From Microcoleus sp. FACHB-68 (GTDB lineage Bacteria; Cyanobacteriota; Cyanobacteriia; Cyanobacteriales; Oscillatoriaceae): a DNA stretch of 64,000 nt. The DNA lies in assembly GCF_014695715.1 (NCBI RefSeq), contig NZ_JACJOT010000002.1:124001-188000 (forward strand), given 5' to 3'. Below are positions 51,303 through 60,680 of this stretch, piece by piece; position 1 is the stretch's first letter, and every line of letters starts with the position of its first letter. The notes beneath the pieces were generated by a model. The model saw only the letters and a list, made by a program, of their open reading frames with translations. It was not told the origin of the DNA and made no database searches. A program made the position numbers and the translations under genes.

Positions 51303-52616
51303 TTATAGCCGTTGAAATCGCACCCGCAAGCCATCTTTCGGACGCCGTGTGGGAACCTCAACGGTTTCTAAACTTTGATCGGGTAACAATTCCCATTGAT
51401 ACTGTCGTAATAATTGCGCGGCAACGATTTTCATCTCCATCTTGGCGAAGGCAATGCCGATACAAACTCTTGGCCCACCACCAAATCCGACTAAACTAAA
51501 GGGTTGTTTTTTATGTTCTTGCCGGCTGGGACTGAAGCGATCTGGATCAAATCGGGTGGGTTCGGGGTAAATCTCTGGCAGGTTGTGAGTCATTTTGATC
51601 GAGTACAGTGCCAGCCATCCAGCCGGCACATAATAACCATTAAACTCAAAGGGTTTCACCACGCCGCGAAACCCACCCCCAACCGGCGGATGCAAGCGTT
51701 CCACCTCTAGCAGAATTTGCTCTAAATAGGGCATTTGCCCTAATTGTTCTAAATTCACCGGCCCTTTTTCTGCTAGCGTTTGCTGTTCGTTTCTGGCGCG
51801 TTCTAATATTTCTGGATGCCGGCCTAACTCCAGACACAACCAAGTAAGCATCGACGTGGTGGTTTCATGGCCGGCAAACAGCATCAGCATCGCTTGGGCA
51901 GTCAATTCTTTCAGGCTAAGACTGTTGCCTTCCTCATCCCTAGCTTGTAATAACAAGCTAAGTACATCGTTTGTTGGGTTTTGCTGCCGTTGCCGCACAA
52001 CTGTGGTGATGTGTTGCAGCAGTTGGTTTCGCGCGGCAACCGATTTACCAAACTGTGTCACCGGCAAGCGCACCGGAAACAGGGAAAATAAACCCATTGT
52101 CAGGGTAGAAAATAGCTGGCTGAGTCTAGCGACTTCAGGGCCGGCACTTGCACCCAGCAGCAACTCACTGGCAATGTCAAAAGTTAGCTGTTTAAATTCT
52201 TCAAACCAGCGGAACTCTTTTTGCTGTTCCCATTGCTGGAGATAGCGCTGCGTAATCGATTCCATCGTAGTCAGATAGCTAGTCAGCGCTGGGCCATGTA
52301 ATGCCGGCATCATCAGTCGCCGGTTGCGCCGGTGTTCTTCGCCATCTTGAACAAACAGCGACTCCCCCAACAAAATTTTAAACGTCTCAGGCCAGCCTTC
52401 TCGCCAGGAAAAATGCTCGGCATGACTGGCTAAGAGAAATTCATTCGCTTCTGGGCCGATCATAAATACAGCCGGTTTGCCCAGGAAGCGAGTTTTAAAA
52501 ATTGGCCCATACTGGGCGTAGCGTTTCTGAAGATAATCCCGGTCAAAAAGAAATTGCAGAGTTTGACCGATTCCAGGCAAACCCATCTCGCCTGGAGGAA
52601 GTCGATTGCTGTGCAT
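51303..52616 (-). CDS. cytochrome P450, CYP120-like
   Basis: 437 residues. The proline-rich entry LPPGEMGLPGIGQTLQFL, I-helix oxygen-binding motif FAGHETTTS, K-helix ExxR (EVER), and the heme loop FGGGPRVCIGIAFAKME with the thiolate Cys near residue 382 are all present. The sequence is closest in feel to CYP120 and CYP26-like enzymes; the cyanobacterial CYP120A1 binds and hydroxylates retinoic acid. No membrane anchor is seen, consistent with a soluble P450. No ferredoxin or reductase gene is adjacent. ATG at 52616 gives the conserved N-terminus without extension. Confidence 0.93.
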   Translation of the reverse strand: MHSNRLPPGEMGLPGIGQTLQFLFDRDYLQKRYAQYGPIFKTRFLGKPAVFMIGPEANEFLLASHAEHFSWREGWPETFKILLGESLFVQDGEEHRRNRRLMMPALHGPALTSYLTTMESITQRYLQQWEQQKEFRWFEEFKQLTFDIASELLLGASAGPEVARLSQLFSTLTMGLFSLFPVRLPVTQFGKSVAARNQLLQHITTVVRQRQQNPTNDVLSLLLQARDEEGNSLSLKELTAQAMLMLFAGHETTTSMLTWLCLELGRHPEILERARNEQQTLAEKGPVNLEQLGQMPYLEQILLEVERLHPPVGGGFRGVVKPFEFNGYYVPAGWLALYSIKMTHNLPEIYPEPTRFDPDRFSPSRQEHKKQPFSLVGFGGGPRVCIGIAFAKMEMKIVAAQLLRQYQWELLPDQSLETVEVPTRRPKDGLRVRFQRL

Positions 52617-53310
52617 AGGTCAACGATTAACCAATTGACCCAGCCTACCAGGTTCAGTGCCGGCTTGCACCCCCAACCCCTCAAACATAAAACCCCATCT
52701 GGCACGGAGGGCGCAAATGGGGCAAAGAACGCAGTTAGGAGGTATCTTATGATTTATAGTTAGCCACAGAAATCTGGCTTTTCCGGAAGATTTAACAAGT
52801 TCTTAAACTCTGCGTTAACTTTTCAGCGGGTTTTCGGCAAAATAGCGGTAATTTAGCTGATCGCATCATGGCCGGCTATTTTGAACAAAACGAAGTCTTT
52901 TGCAGTTTGTACTAGATTTGCCGGCACATCCCCTAACTATTTTTATTATCTTTTATTAAAGATGTACTAATTTAAAATTATATCTCCTCATCTATCCTGC
53001 TAGTTTTTAAAGCCGGCAGTACATCCATAAGATAGTTATTGCAAAATTTGATTTTTTAACCCCCAATGCACGCAGATAATATTAACATCTTAATGCAAAA
53101 ATTTGCATAAATTTACTATATTTAATAGCAAATTATTTACAAATATCAGTAATGGCTACGCTATTTTATTATAATTTTTTATGACCCTCTTTATAGCGAT
53201 TAGCTATTAGCTTTTCTATTGATTTATCTTTCATTTTTAACCAACAAAAGAATACTGAAAAAACAACATCAAGCTAATAGCTAATAACCTTTATCTCATC
53301 ATAATAAAAC
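52617..53310. other. intergenic, 694 bp, AT-rich
   Basis: No gene or RNA recognised. A CACGCAGATAAT word of the dispersed AGATG type occurs near 53068. The segment 52930-53300 is strongly AT-rich. Promoter elements of the P450 gene should be in 52617-52800. Confidence 0.4.
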
Positions 53311-54159
53311 TTACTGAGCGGGAGCCACCGGCGCGGAACCAGATGACAAGTTTGACGGATTAAGATTGATAAAAGGCAGAGTGTTGCTGCCACCCATCAC
53401 CATTGGAAACTGGCCATTCCATTTCTCAATCGCTTGCTGTTGAAGCAACTCAGCGGATATCGTTTGCCGCTGCAAGCGCTGCGCCTCAGCTTGTCCTCTA
53501 GCACGGTTAATTTCTGCTTGGGCTTCTTTTTCAGCTCTTAAAGCAGTAAAATCTGCGCGTTTGGCGTCTTGCTCGGCAATTTGTTTGGATTCAATTGCTT
53601 TGGCAAATTCCGGAGAAAAAGATATATCCACCAAAGACACATCATCAACTAAAATTCCGTAAGCGGCGAGACGTTCTTTGAGTGCAGTGTCAATTTCTTG
53701 TTTGAGTTCTGTGCGCTGGGTAATAATTTCTTCTGCGGTTTTTTTTGCCGTTGCTGCTTTGACCACTTCAGACACGGCGGGCGCAATAATCCGATTCAAA
53801 AGGTCGGTTTCATCACCGATGCGTTGGTAAACTTCATTCACCCGCTTGGGGTCAATATGCCAGTTGACGGCAACCAGTGTTTTTACGTCTTGCAAGTCTT
53901 TAGAAGCTGCTTCTGACTCGACATCGCTTTTTTGCACCTTAACGCTGATTGCTTTAACCGTGTTCACAATCGGCACAATCGGGTGAATACCTTCATCCAA
54001 AACATTGGGCAGAACTTTGCCAAACTGCATCACAACACCCCGTTGCCCCGAATTCACAATGACAAAAGGTTTGAATAAGATTGCCGCCAAGACGAGGACG
54101 ATTCCGCCGACAAGGTAAGGAATAAGGTTGGGGTTGTAAAGAAATTTTGCATCTTTCAT
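53311..54159 (-). CDS. prohibitin-family (SPFH/Band 7) membrane protein
   Basis: 282 residues. One N-terminal transmembrane helix (LIPYLVGGIVLVLAAILF, about 12-29), then the SPFH domain (GQRGVVMQFGKVLPNVLDEG ... NWHIDPKRVNEVYQRIG ... SLVDISFSPEFAKAIESKQI), a long coiled coil (about 185-240, KQIAEQDAKRADFTALRAEK), and a flexible C-terminus. Bacterial prohibitin homologues form ring-shaped membrane assemblies and interact with FtsH proteases; cyanobacterial ones are in thylakoid and plasma membranes. GAGG eight bases before ATG. Monocistronic. Confidence 0.92.
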   Translation of the reverse strand: MKDAKFLYNPNLIPYLVGGIVLVLAAILFKPFVIVNSGQRGVVMQFGKVLPNVLDEGIHPIVPIVNTVKAISVKVQKSDVESEAASKDLQDVKTLVAVNWHIDPKRVNEVYQRIGDETDLLNRIIAPAVSEVVKAATAKKTAEEIITQRTELKQEIDTALKERLAAYGILVDDVSLVDISFSPEFAKAIESKQIAEQDAKRADFTALRAEKEAQAEINRARGQAEAQRLQRQTISAELLQQQAIEKWNGQFPMVMGGSNTLPFINLNPSNLSSGSAPVAPAQ

Positions 54160-54530
54160 GGTTCGCTCGCCTCAAGAATTTGATGATACTGAATTGTACT
54201 GCTAGGACTGAGAGAGTGGGACAAATTTAGATTGTGCCGGCTTTGATGTTTCTGAAAAAAAAATATCCTAAATTTTACGGCAAATCCCATGCTGATTATC
54301 AAGTTTAGGAATAACGCCGTCTCCTGACAAAGCTTGCCAATCCTTTATCGCAAACGTCGTCGGTGCGGTTTAAGGAAGTTGATGTTATGCGCGGCGACTA
54401 GCGCTCAAGTTGCCGACAAGCTCGATTTGCTTGGAGGATGCCATCAGGTTGATCGTAATACTAGCAATCCCTCTTTTATCATGCTGGAGAGTAAAAATGA
54501 TAGGTGTCAGCCTGAATATAATATAAGAAA
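54160..54530. other. divergent spacer between prohibitin and endonuclease V genes
   Basis: 371 bp; no gene seen. A-run at 54256-54264 and an AT-rich stretch just before nfi. It must hold both promoters. Confidence 0.4.
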
Positions 54531-55190
54531 ATGAAGATTAACCGGACTCACACTTGGCCTCAGACGACTCAGGAGGCTATCGCAATTCAACAGCAACTGC
54601 GATCTGAGGTGATTGCAGAAGATCGGCTGGGGGAGGTGCGCTATGTTGCCGGTGTGGATGTGGGTTATGATATCGCCAACTCGATGACGCGGGCGGCTGT
54701 GGCGGTTTTGAGTTTTCCAGACTTGCAGTTGCACTCCTCAGCAATTGCTTTGCAACCAACAACTTTTCCTTACATTCCAGGGTTTCTTTCGTTTCGGGAA
54801 GTGCCGGCAATTTTGGATGCGTTAGAAACGCTGACTGTCACACCTGACTTGTTGCTGTGTGATGGGCAAGGATTAGCCCATCCTCGCCGCTTTGGTTTGG
54901 CTTGTCATTTGGGCGTTTTGGCAAATATCCCGGCAATTGGAGTAGCAAAGACGCGGTTTATTGGAGAACATGATCAGGTGCCGGCGGATCGGGGCAGTTG
55001 GCAACTGTTGCGACATCAGGGTGAAGTGATTGGGGCGGTGCTGAGAACTCGTGCTGGTGTTAAGCCGATCTATGTCTCAACCGGCCATCAAATTTCCTTG
55101 ACAAGTGCAATTGATTATGTAATGCGCTGCACTCTCAAGTACCGACTCCCAGAGACAACTCGTTTGGCAGATCGGCTGGCATCGGGATAA
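54531..55190 (+). CDS. nfi: endonuclease V (deoxyinosine 3'-endonuclease)
   Basis: 219 residues, RNase H-like fold. Signature strands: VAGVDVGYD (first catalytic Asp, about 40-48), PYIPGFLSFREVPAILDAL (wedge PYIP and Glu), LLCDGQGLAHPRRFGLACHL (second Asp and substrate pocket) and IYVSTGHQISL. It nicks DNA one base 3' to deoxyinosine produced by adenine deamination, starting alternative excision repair; RNA inosine cleavage is also known for relatives. Length and motifs are complete. No operon partner. Confidence 0.95.
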   Translation: MKINRTHTWPQTTQEAIAIQQQLRSEVIAEDRLGEVRYVAGVDVGYDIANSMTRAAVAVLSFPDLQLHSSAIALQPTTFPYIPGFLSFREVPAILDALETLTVTPDLLLCDGQGLAHPRRFGLACHLGVLANIPAIGVAKTRFIGEHDQVPADRGSWQLLRHQGEVIGAVLRTRAGVKPIYVSTGHQISLTSAIDYVMRCTLKYRLPETTRLADRLASG

Positions 55191-55407
55191 ACAGCTTTTG
55201 TGTTGGGATGAAATAGCATAGTTTTGGGAATTCTTTTTTTAACCACAGATGAGTTATCCCAAGTTTATTTGAGAGGAAATACTTTGGATGATTTCTTAGC
55301 TGTGCTTAATCAGGGAAAATCTAACTATTAATTTCACAATTTAAAACATAAAAAGGCAATCAACAGTCTTTACAATTGTCAGTAAATGTAATGCAGGGGT
55401 GTGACAG

Positions 55408-57603
55408 ATGCTAAGGCGAATTTGGCACCGGCTCGTGAGGTTATTTCAGCGGTTGTTGGGCGTCTTTAGAAAGTCGTCACCGGCATCGGCAGGTGCAGCA
55501 GTCGCGCCGGCACTAATAATTCAACCCCTGAGTGAGGCAGAGTATGAACACTATTTCCTGCAACTGCTGGAAGGGGTGAATCAGGGCTGGGAGTCAGTGC
55601 GGGTTGTCAGGTTTTTTGAAGGGCTGAGTGCTCGCGCTACGACTCAAGAATGGGTGCTGTGGCTACGTCGCTTTGGCGCAAGTTTGGAAGCGTCGCCCGT
55701 GCCGAATTATGAATTAGGATGCCGGTTGCTGCAATTGAGCGAAAAAGCCAGAGAAATTCCCGCTATCGCAGAAATTGGCGAAAATTCTTACCAAATCGGC
55801 ACTAAACTCCTCGAAAAACCCGCTGAAAAACAACCGCCTTTTGAAGAAAAGCTAGATGTTGATTTATCCGCACTCGACAATCCGGAATCTTCAGAAGACG
55901 CGGATGCGTGGTTTAAGCTTGGCGTAGAGCAACTAGAAGCCGAGGATAGTGAAGCCGCCCTTGCTGCCTTTAACCGCACACTCAAACTTGATGCCAGCCA
56001 CCACCGCGCTTGGGTAAACCGAGGCAATGCGCTGTTTAACTTAGAGCGTCTTGAAGAAGCCCTCGACTCCTATGATCATGCCATCACCATTAACCCGGAA
56101 TCTCGCGTTGCTTGGAATCACCGGGGCGATGTGCTGTTTGATTTAAATCGTTATGAAGAAGCGATTACCAGTTGGGATCGAACTCTGGCGCTGAAACCCG
56201 ACGATGCTGAAACTTGGTACAATCGCGGGCTGGCGCTAGGGAGTTTGAGCCGGTGGGAGGAAGCCGTTGCTAGTTGGAAGAAAGCTTTAGAATTAAACCC
56301 CGACGATCCTGAAACTTGGTTTAATTACGGCATCGGGCTGACGGGTTTGCAGCGTTGGGAAGAAGCGATTAGTTGCTGGGATAAAGTTTTAGAATTGCAA
56401 CCCAATCTCCACGATGCCTGGATTAATAAAGGCATGGCGTTGCAGCAGTTAGGGCTATATGCGGAGGCAGTGGAAGCTAATAATCAAGCCATTGCCCTGA
56501 GTTCCCCAAATCGCAACCTTCAGGTTAAGCCGGCTAGCAGTGAGGGGGAAGCAGCGGCTTTATACAATCAGGGTGTTGAGCAATATTATGCCGGTAATAT
56601 CAATACAGCCTTAAGTTTATTTAACAGTGCCCTAGAAATTCAACCAAACTACTATGATGCCTGGAATGGGAAAGGAAATGTTCTTAGAGATTTAGGGGAA
56701 ATTGATGCAGCGCTTGATAGTTATAACCGCGCCCTGGCAATTCAACCCAATTACCATTTTGGTTGGAATGGTAAGGGGGTGACGCTGTTTTATTTAGGGC
56801 GTCCTGAAGAAGCCTTGGAGTGTTTTGATCGGGCGCTAAACATTCAACCAGACTATCACTTTGCCTGGAATGCAAAGGGTAATGTGCTTAGAGATTTAGA
56901 GCGGATTGAAGAAGCACTTTACTGCTTTAATCGGGCGCTGGAAATTCAACCGAATTTTCATGCAGCCTGGAATAACAAGGGTGCGATGCTTTCTGAGTTG
57001 GGGCGCATTGAAGAAGCGTTGGAATGCTTTAACCGTGCTTTGGATATTCAACCAAAAGATAGCGTTGCTTTGAATGGTAAGGGAAACGCACTTTTTGAAT
57101 TAGGGCGCTATGAAGAAGCGCTGGAAGGCTTTAACTGCTCACTCGACATTCAACCGAATTTCCATATTACTTGGAATGAGCGCAGCACTACGCTTAGAGC
57201 ATTGGGGCGCGATGAGGAAGCACTTGCCGGCTACAATCGGGCGATTGATATTAATCCTGATTATGAGCCGGCTTGGTATAACCGGGGAATTGTGCTAAAC
57301 AATTTAGGGCGCTATGAAGAGGCAATTGTAAGTTTGGATAAGGCTTTGGAATTGAAACCAGACTTTCGAGATGCTTGGATTCGCAAGGGGGAGGCGCTTC
57401 GCAATTTAGGGCGATATCCGGAGGCAATTGAGGCGAATAATCAGGCGATCTCGCTTTATTCTGATATGCCGGCGGCAAAAACGACTTCTCGCGAGTTTTC
57501 CCCTTTAATCAAAAGCCATTTAGAAGAACTTACCCAAAATCCAGACAATTCTTCGCCGGCAGCCCCCGATCAAACCAACCACACGAATGTAGAGAAAGAG
57601 TGA
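55408..57603 (+). CDS. TPR protein with 15 repeats in two blocks
   Basis: 731 residues. The N-terminus is a basic amphipathic helix (LRRIWHRLVRLFQRLLGVF), then a conserved non-TPR region (LSEAEYEHYFLQLLEGVNQG ... FFEGLSARATTQEWVLWLRR), then 34-residue TPR units: six in block 1 (about 166-370) and nine in block 2 (about 388-693), separated by an 18-residue linker. Both blocks end in near-identical units ((A/P)EA(V/I)EANNQAI(A/S)L), pointing to block duplication. The N-terminal helix might associate with membranes. TPR arrays hold protein partners; none is identifiable. Highly repetitive coding sequence. Confidence 0.92.
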   Translation: MLRRIWHRLVRLFQRLLGVFRKSSPASAGAAVAPALIIQPLSEAEYEHYFLQLLEGVNQGWESVRVVRFFEGLSARATTQEWVLWLRRFGASLEASPVPNYELGCRLLQLSEKAREIPAIAEIGENSYQIGTKLLEKPAEKQPPFEEKLDVDLSALDNPESSEDADAWFKLGVEQLEAEDSEAALAAFNRTLKLDASHHRAWVNRGNALFNLERLEEALDSYDHAITINPESRVAWNHRGDVLFDLNRYEEAITSWDRTLALKPDDAETWYNRGLALGSLSRWEEAVASWKKALELNPDDPETWFNYGIGLTGLQRWEEAISCWDKVLELQPNLHDAWINKGMALQQLGLYAEAVEANNQAIALSSPNRNLQVKPASSEGEAAALYNQGVEQYYAGNINTALSLFNSALEIQPNYYDAWNGKGNVLRDLGEIDAALDSYNRALAIQPNYHFGWNGKGVTLFYLGRPEEALECFDRALNIQPDYHFAWNAKGNVLRDLERIEEALYCFNRALEIQPNFHAAWNNKGAMLSELGRIEEALECFNRALDIQPKDSVALNGKGNALFELGRYEEALEGFNCSLDIQPNFHITWNERSTTLRALGRDEEALAGYNRAIDINPDYEPAWYNRGIVLNNLGRYEEAIVSLDKALELKPDFRDAWIRKGEALRNLGRYPEAIEANNQAISLYSDMPAAKTTSREFSPLIKSHLEELTQNPDNSSPAAPDQTNHTNVEKE

Positions 57604-57688
57604 GAAAGTAAAAAATTCTACAAGCAGATACGAACAGTTTTGTAAGCGGCCAAATCAATTGAACCTATTACAAAACTATTCCAAAATT

Positions 57689-57898
57689 TTATCTTTCACG
57701 AAAGCTTTCTAACGAGGCAATCCGTTCTGATAATCCTTCTAATTGAGCAGTCATTTCCATCTCCTCCCGGCAATGGTAAGCGGTTCGCTCACAAATTCTT
57801 CGAGAACGAGAGGGGCGTGTGCTGCTGCCTTCCCAAGGCATTTGTAGGGGAGATTCCCCTCCTTGATGCCTGTTGAATTCCATTATTGGGCCGAGCAT
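57689..57898 (-). CDS. small protein with C-terminal coiled coil
   Basis: 69 residues. The strong AAAGGAGA site seven bases before the ATG (57898) supports real translation. The N-terminal two-thirds is polar with Ser/Arg clusters (STRPSRSRRICERTAYHC), and the C-terminus MEMTAQLEGLSERIASLESF forms a regular heptad coiled coil. A GC-rich hairpin (57924-57960) lies in its leader. No family recognised; overlapping frames at this site have no SD. Confidence 0.55.
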   Translation of the reverse strand: MLGPIMEFNRHQGGESPLQMPWEGSSTRPSRSRRICERTAYHCREEMEMTAQLEGLSERIASLESFRER

Positions 57899-57923
57899 TG
57901 TTGTCTCCTTTAGGTATGTCCTT

Positions 57924-57960
57924 GGGGAGCCGGCGCGGCATTGCCGGCACCTTGCTCCCC
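57924..57960 (-). promoter_or_regulatory. stem-loop in the leader of the small coiled-coil gene
   Basis: GGGGAGC and GCTCCCC are perfect complements enclosing an inner GCCGGC-rich stem. It lies 26 nt before the start codon; it may be the transcriptional terminator of an upstream RNA, a leader structure, or a mobile GCCGGC palindrome. Confidence 0.45.
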
Positions 57961-58096
57961 ATTTTTATAATTCCCAACTTTGAAATTAAATTAGTATTGC
58001 TGTAAAATAGCTTAATAACCAGCGGGGATCGAGCAAAACAGCATTGAATTGTCTATCTTAGAAGTTAACATAAATAGCTTCGTATAAAATCTAAAT

Positions 58097-59335
58097 CTAG
58101 GCAGATTGTGCCGGCTGCATTTTGATGGTAACGGCGATACAAACCCCGGCAGCAATGAACACAATTGTACCTTTAATTGCAGCAGAAACAGGCGTTATTT
58201 CGCTTAATTGACCAAAAATGATGGGGAATAAACTCACTGCGGTTCCTATCCCGCTAAAGTATATTCCTACTCCCAATCCCGCCCGATGTGCCGGCACTTG
58301 AGACAAGGCAAAGGGAATTGCCCCGTTGTTTACTAAACTTAAAAAAGCAATCAATATGATTGCACTGCCAATGAGAGGTAAACCACTAGGTAAAAATACC
58401 GCTAGCATTAGCAAACACAGCGCTGTTCCCGCAACTCCTATCAGCATTCCTCGCCGATTACCGAGTTGAACCGCTATTTTTCCCGCCGGCACTGCGGCTA
58501 AGGCTAAAAGTATGGAAAAAGCAAAGATAATTGACTTGATACCGGCAGCATTAAACTGAATTTTGAGCAGCTTTGGCAGCAGCGACATGAGGAAACTTGA
58601 ACCCCATGCAACAAAGATGCCGGTGCCAAAAATTAAGGCTAAAGCAGCAATCGAAACGGGTGTTGTGGAACCGGCCTCCTGTTTGTTATCCTCTACGGGT
58701 GTAGCTGGGGGATGAAGCGAACGCAGCACCGCGACTGCCGCCAGCAAAACTAAAGAGCCAATAGTGAAGGTAACAGGCGCACCTAAACTCAGCAAAAACT
58801 CGCTTGAAATCGGCCCAAACGCTGCAATTATCCCGCCGGCTAACGTCAGCAAACTCGCGGCTTGGGGTAACTCTGGCACCGCTGCATACTGCCGCAACAG
58901 CGCCAGCGCCGGCGCACGAAATACAGTCATCGCCAGCGCCCAGGCTACCAAAAATGCCGGTAGAAGTAATCTAAAAACACTATCTGGCTTGACAAATATT
59001 GCAAAACACGGGATTGCAATAAACAAAGCCGAGGATAGGATAACCCCCAAAGAGATAAGCGGAAACCGCGTTCCCACCCAGCGCTTCCTGTGATCAGACA
59101 GTCCCCCCATTAGCGGTTCCATCACCACAGCCAGGGCGCTTTCAACAATCAGCAGCGTTGCGGCAAGTCCTGCGGGAAAACCAAAGCCGGTTAGCAGTTT
59201 CGGCAAATACAGCTTGTAAATCACCCAAGTCAGGGTAATTGCGCCCTGCAGCGCCGCTAAACCCAAAACTTGCCGCCATAAAATAAACCGGCGATCCGCT
59301 GAAGTGACTGCCGGTTGAGAGTCTGAGCTGTTCAT
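58097..59335 (-). CDS. MFS transporter
   Basis: 412 residues, 12 predicted helices. Motif-A-like GGLSDHRKRWVGTRFPLISL links helices 2 and 3, and RAPALALLRQYAAVPELPQA follows helix 4, as in SLC45/GPH-like sugar or drug porters. The second half starts after a polar loop (PPATPVEDNKQEAGSTTP). Substrate cannot be read. It lies 100 bp past the moeZ stop on the same strand, so moeZ and this gene might share a transcript. Confidence 0.82.
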   Translation of the reverse strand: MNSSDSQPAVTSADRRFILWRQVLGLAALQGAITLTWVIYKLYLPKLLTGFGFPAGLAATLLIVESALAVVMEPLMGGLSDHRKRWVGTRFPLISLGVILSSALFIAIPCFAIFVKPDSVFRLLLPAFLVAWALAMTVFRAPALALLRQYAAVPELPQAASLLTLAGGIIAAFGPISSEFLLSLGAPVTFTIGSLVLLAAVAVLRSLHPPATPVEDNKQEAGSTTPVSIAALALIFGTGIFVAWGSSFLMSLLPKLLKIQFNAAGIKSIIFAFSILLALAAVPAGKIAVQLGNRRGMLIGVAGTALCLLMLAVFLPSGLPLIGSAIILIAFLSLVNNGAIPFALSQVPAHRAGLGVGIYFSGIGTAVSLFPIIFGQLSEITPVSAAIKGTIVFIAAGVCIAVTIKMQPAQSA

Positions 59336-59436
59336 AAGCTTTTGTTTTCCGTTGCCGGTGGCTAGGGACTAGGGGCTAGGGAATAGGGGAAGCGTTCGCG
59401 GACTACAACAGTTGCGAACTGCTCCCACCCCCGTGT

Positions 59437-60609
59437 TTAATACTCTGGAACGGAAGGATCGATTTCTCGACTCCAAGCAGTAATCCCGCCTTTGACATTC
59501 GTTCCTTCAATGCCGGCTTCCTTCAAAATGCCCAGCGCCTTTGCAGAACGTCCACCCATCTTGCAGTGAGCGATCAGCCGGTGGCCGTTGAGTAATTCCT
59601 TGACCTTCTCGACACCTTCGCCGCGTTCAATATCCGGCAAGGGCACCAAAACCGATCCTGGAATCTTAGCAATCTCATACTCATTAGGATTGCGGACATC
59701 CACCAGCACAAAGTCACTCGCGCCACTCTCAATAAGTTGCTTGAGTTCCGCCACCGTCATCTCAGAAACTTCCATCTGTTGTTTAGCCTCCTCTGCTTTG
59801 GCTTGAGTCACACCGCAGAAAAATTCGTAATCGATTAATTTATCAATTACAGGGCGCACAGGATTTGGACGCAGTTTCAGTTCCCGGAACTTCATATCCA
59901 AAGCGTTAAACAACAGCAGCCGTCCGCTGAGAGTTGACCCTTGTTTCAGGATAATTTTGATCGTTTCTGTTGCTTGGATAACGCCGATAATTCCTGGCAG
60001 AATTCCTAAAACGCCGCCTTCAGCACAGGAAGGCACCATTCCCGGTGGTGGGGGTTCGGGGTAAAGATCGCGGTAGTTAGGGCCACCTTCGTAGTTAAAG
60101 ACGGTTGCCTGTCCCTCGAAGCGATAGATGGAACCGTAAACGTTTGGCTTATTGAGCAACACGCACGCATCGTTGACTAAATACCGGGTGGGGAAGTTAT
60201 CGGTGCCATCCACCACGATATCGTAAGGCTTCATGATATCCAGCGCGTTCTCGGATGAGAGGCGGGTTTCGTACAAGTCAACTTGGCAATTGGGGTTAAT
60301 TTCCAAAATCCGGTTTTTGGCGGATTCGATTTTAGGTTTGCCCACCCAAGAGGTGCCGTGAATAACTTGCCGTTGCAAATTAGAACTGTCTACGATATCG
60401 AAGTCTACAATGCCAATTCGTCCAACACCGGCAGCTGCCAGATAGAGTAACAGCGGCGCACCGAGTCCGCCGGTGCCAATGCACAGCACGCTGGCGGCTT
60501 TCAGACGCTTTTGCCCTTCTAGTCCGACTTCGGGCAAGATGAGGTGGCGTGAGTAGCGTTCGTATTCGTCTTTTGTCAGCTGGATCTCATCCAGATTCGG
60601 GTTTAACAT
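59437..60609 (-). CDS. moeZ: MoeZ: sulfur-carrier adenylyltransferase/sulfurtransferase (ThiF domain plus rhodanese)
   Basis: 390 residues. The N-terminal E1-like domain has GTGGLGAPLLLYLAAAGVGR (nucleotide loop), Asp/Arg motifs (DFDIVDSSNLQRQ) and Cys in MVPSCAEGGVLG. The zinc-binding CxxC pairs of E. coli MoeB are not visible. The C-terminal rhodanese domain (about 280-390) has the active loop HCKMGGRSAK with persulfide Cys. Family role: adenylate and thiocarboxylate the C-terminal glycine of ubiquitin-like carriers (MoaD, ThiS, CysO). The next gene upstream on the same strand is a JAMM peptidase, a pairing seen in sulfur-carrier pathways. Confidence 0.93.
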   Translation of the reverse strand: MLNPNLDEIQLTKDEYERYSRHLILPEVGLEGQKRLKAASVLCIGTGGLGAPLLLYLAAAGVGRIGIVDFDIVDSSNLQRQVIHGTSWVGKPKIESAKNRILEINPNCQVDLYETRLSSENALDIMKPYDIVVDGTDNFPTRYLVNDACVLLNKPNVYGSIYRFEGQATVFNYEGGPNYRDLYPEPPPPGMVPSCAEGGVLGILPGIIGVIQATETIKIILKQGSTLSGRLLLFNALDMKFRELKLRPNPVRPVIDKLIDYEFFCGVTQAKAEEAKQQMEVSEMTVAELKQLIESGASDFVLVDVRNPNEYEIAKIPGSVLVPLPDIERGEGVEKVKELLNGHRLIAHCKMGGRSAKALGILKEAGIEGTNVKGGITAWSREIDPSVPEY

Positions 60610-60680
60610 GGCAGTCGGTAGTGAGAAGACTAATATCTTATCTAAATCTTTCGGATCTTTGTGTTGTGCGGTTTTTAAAG

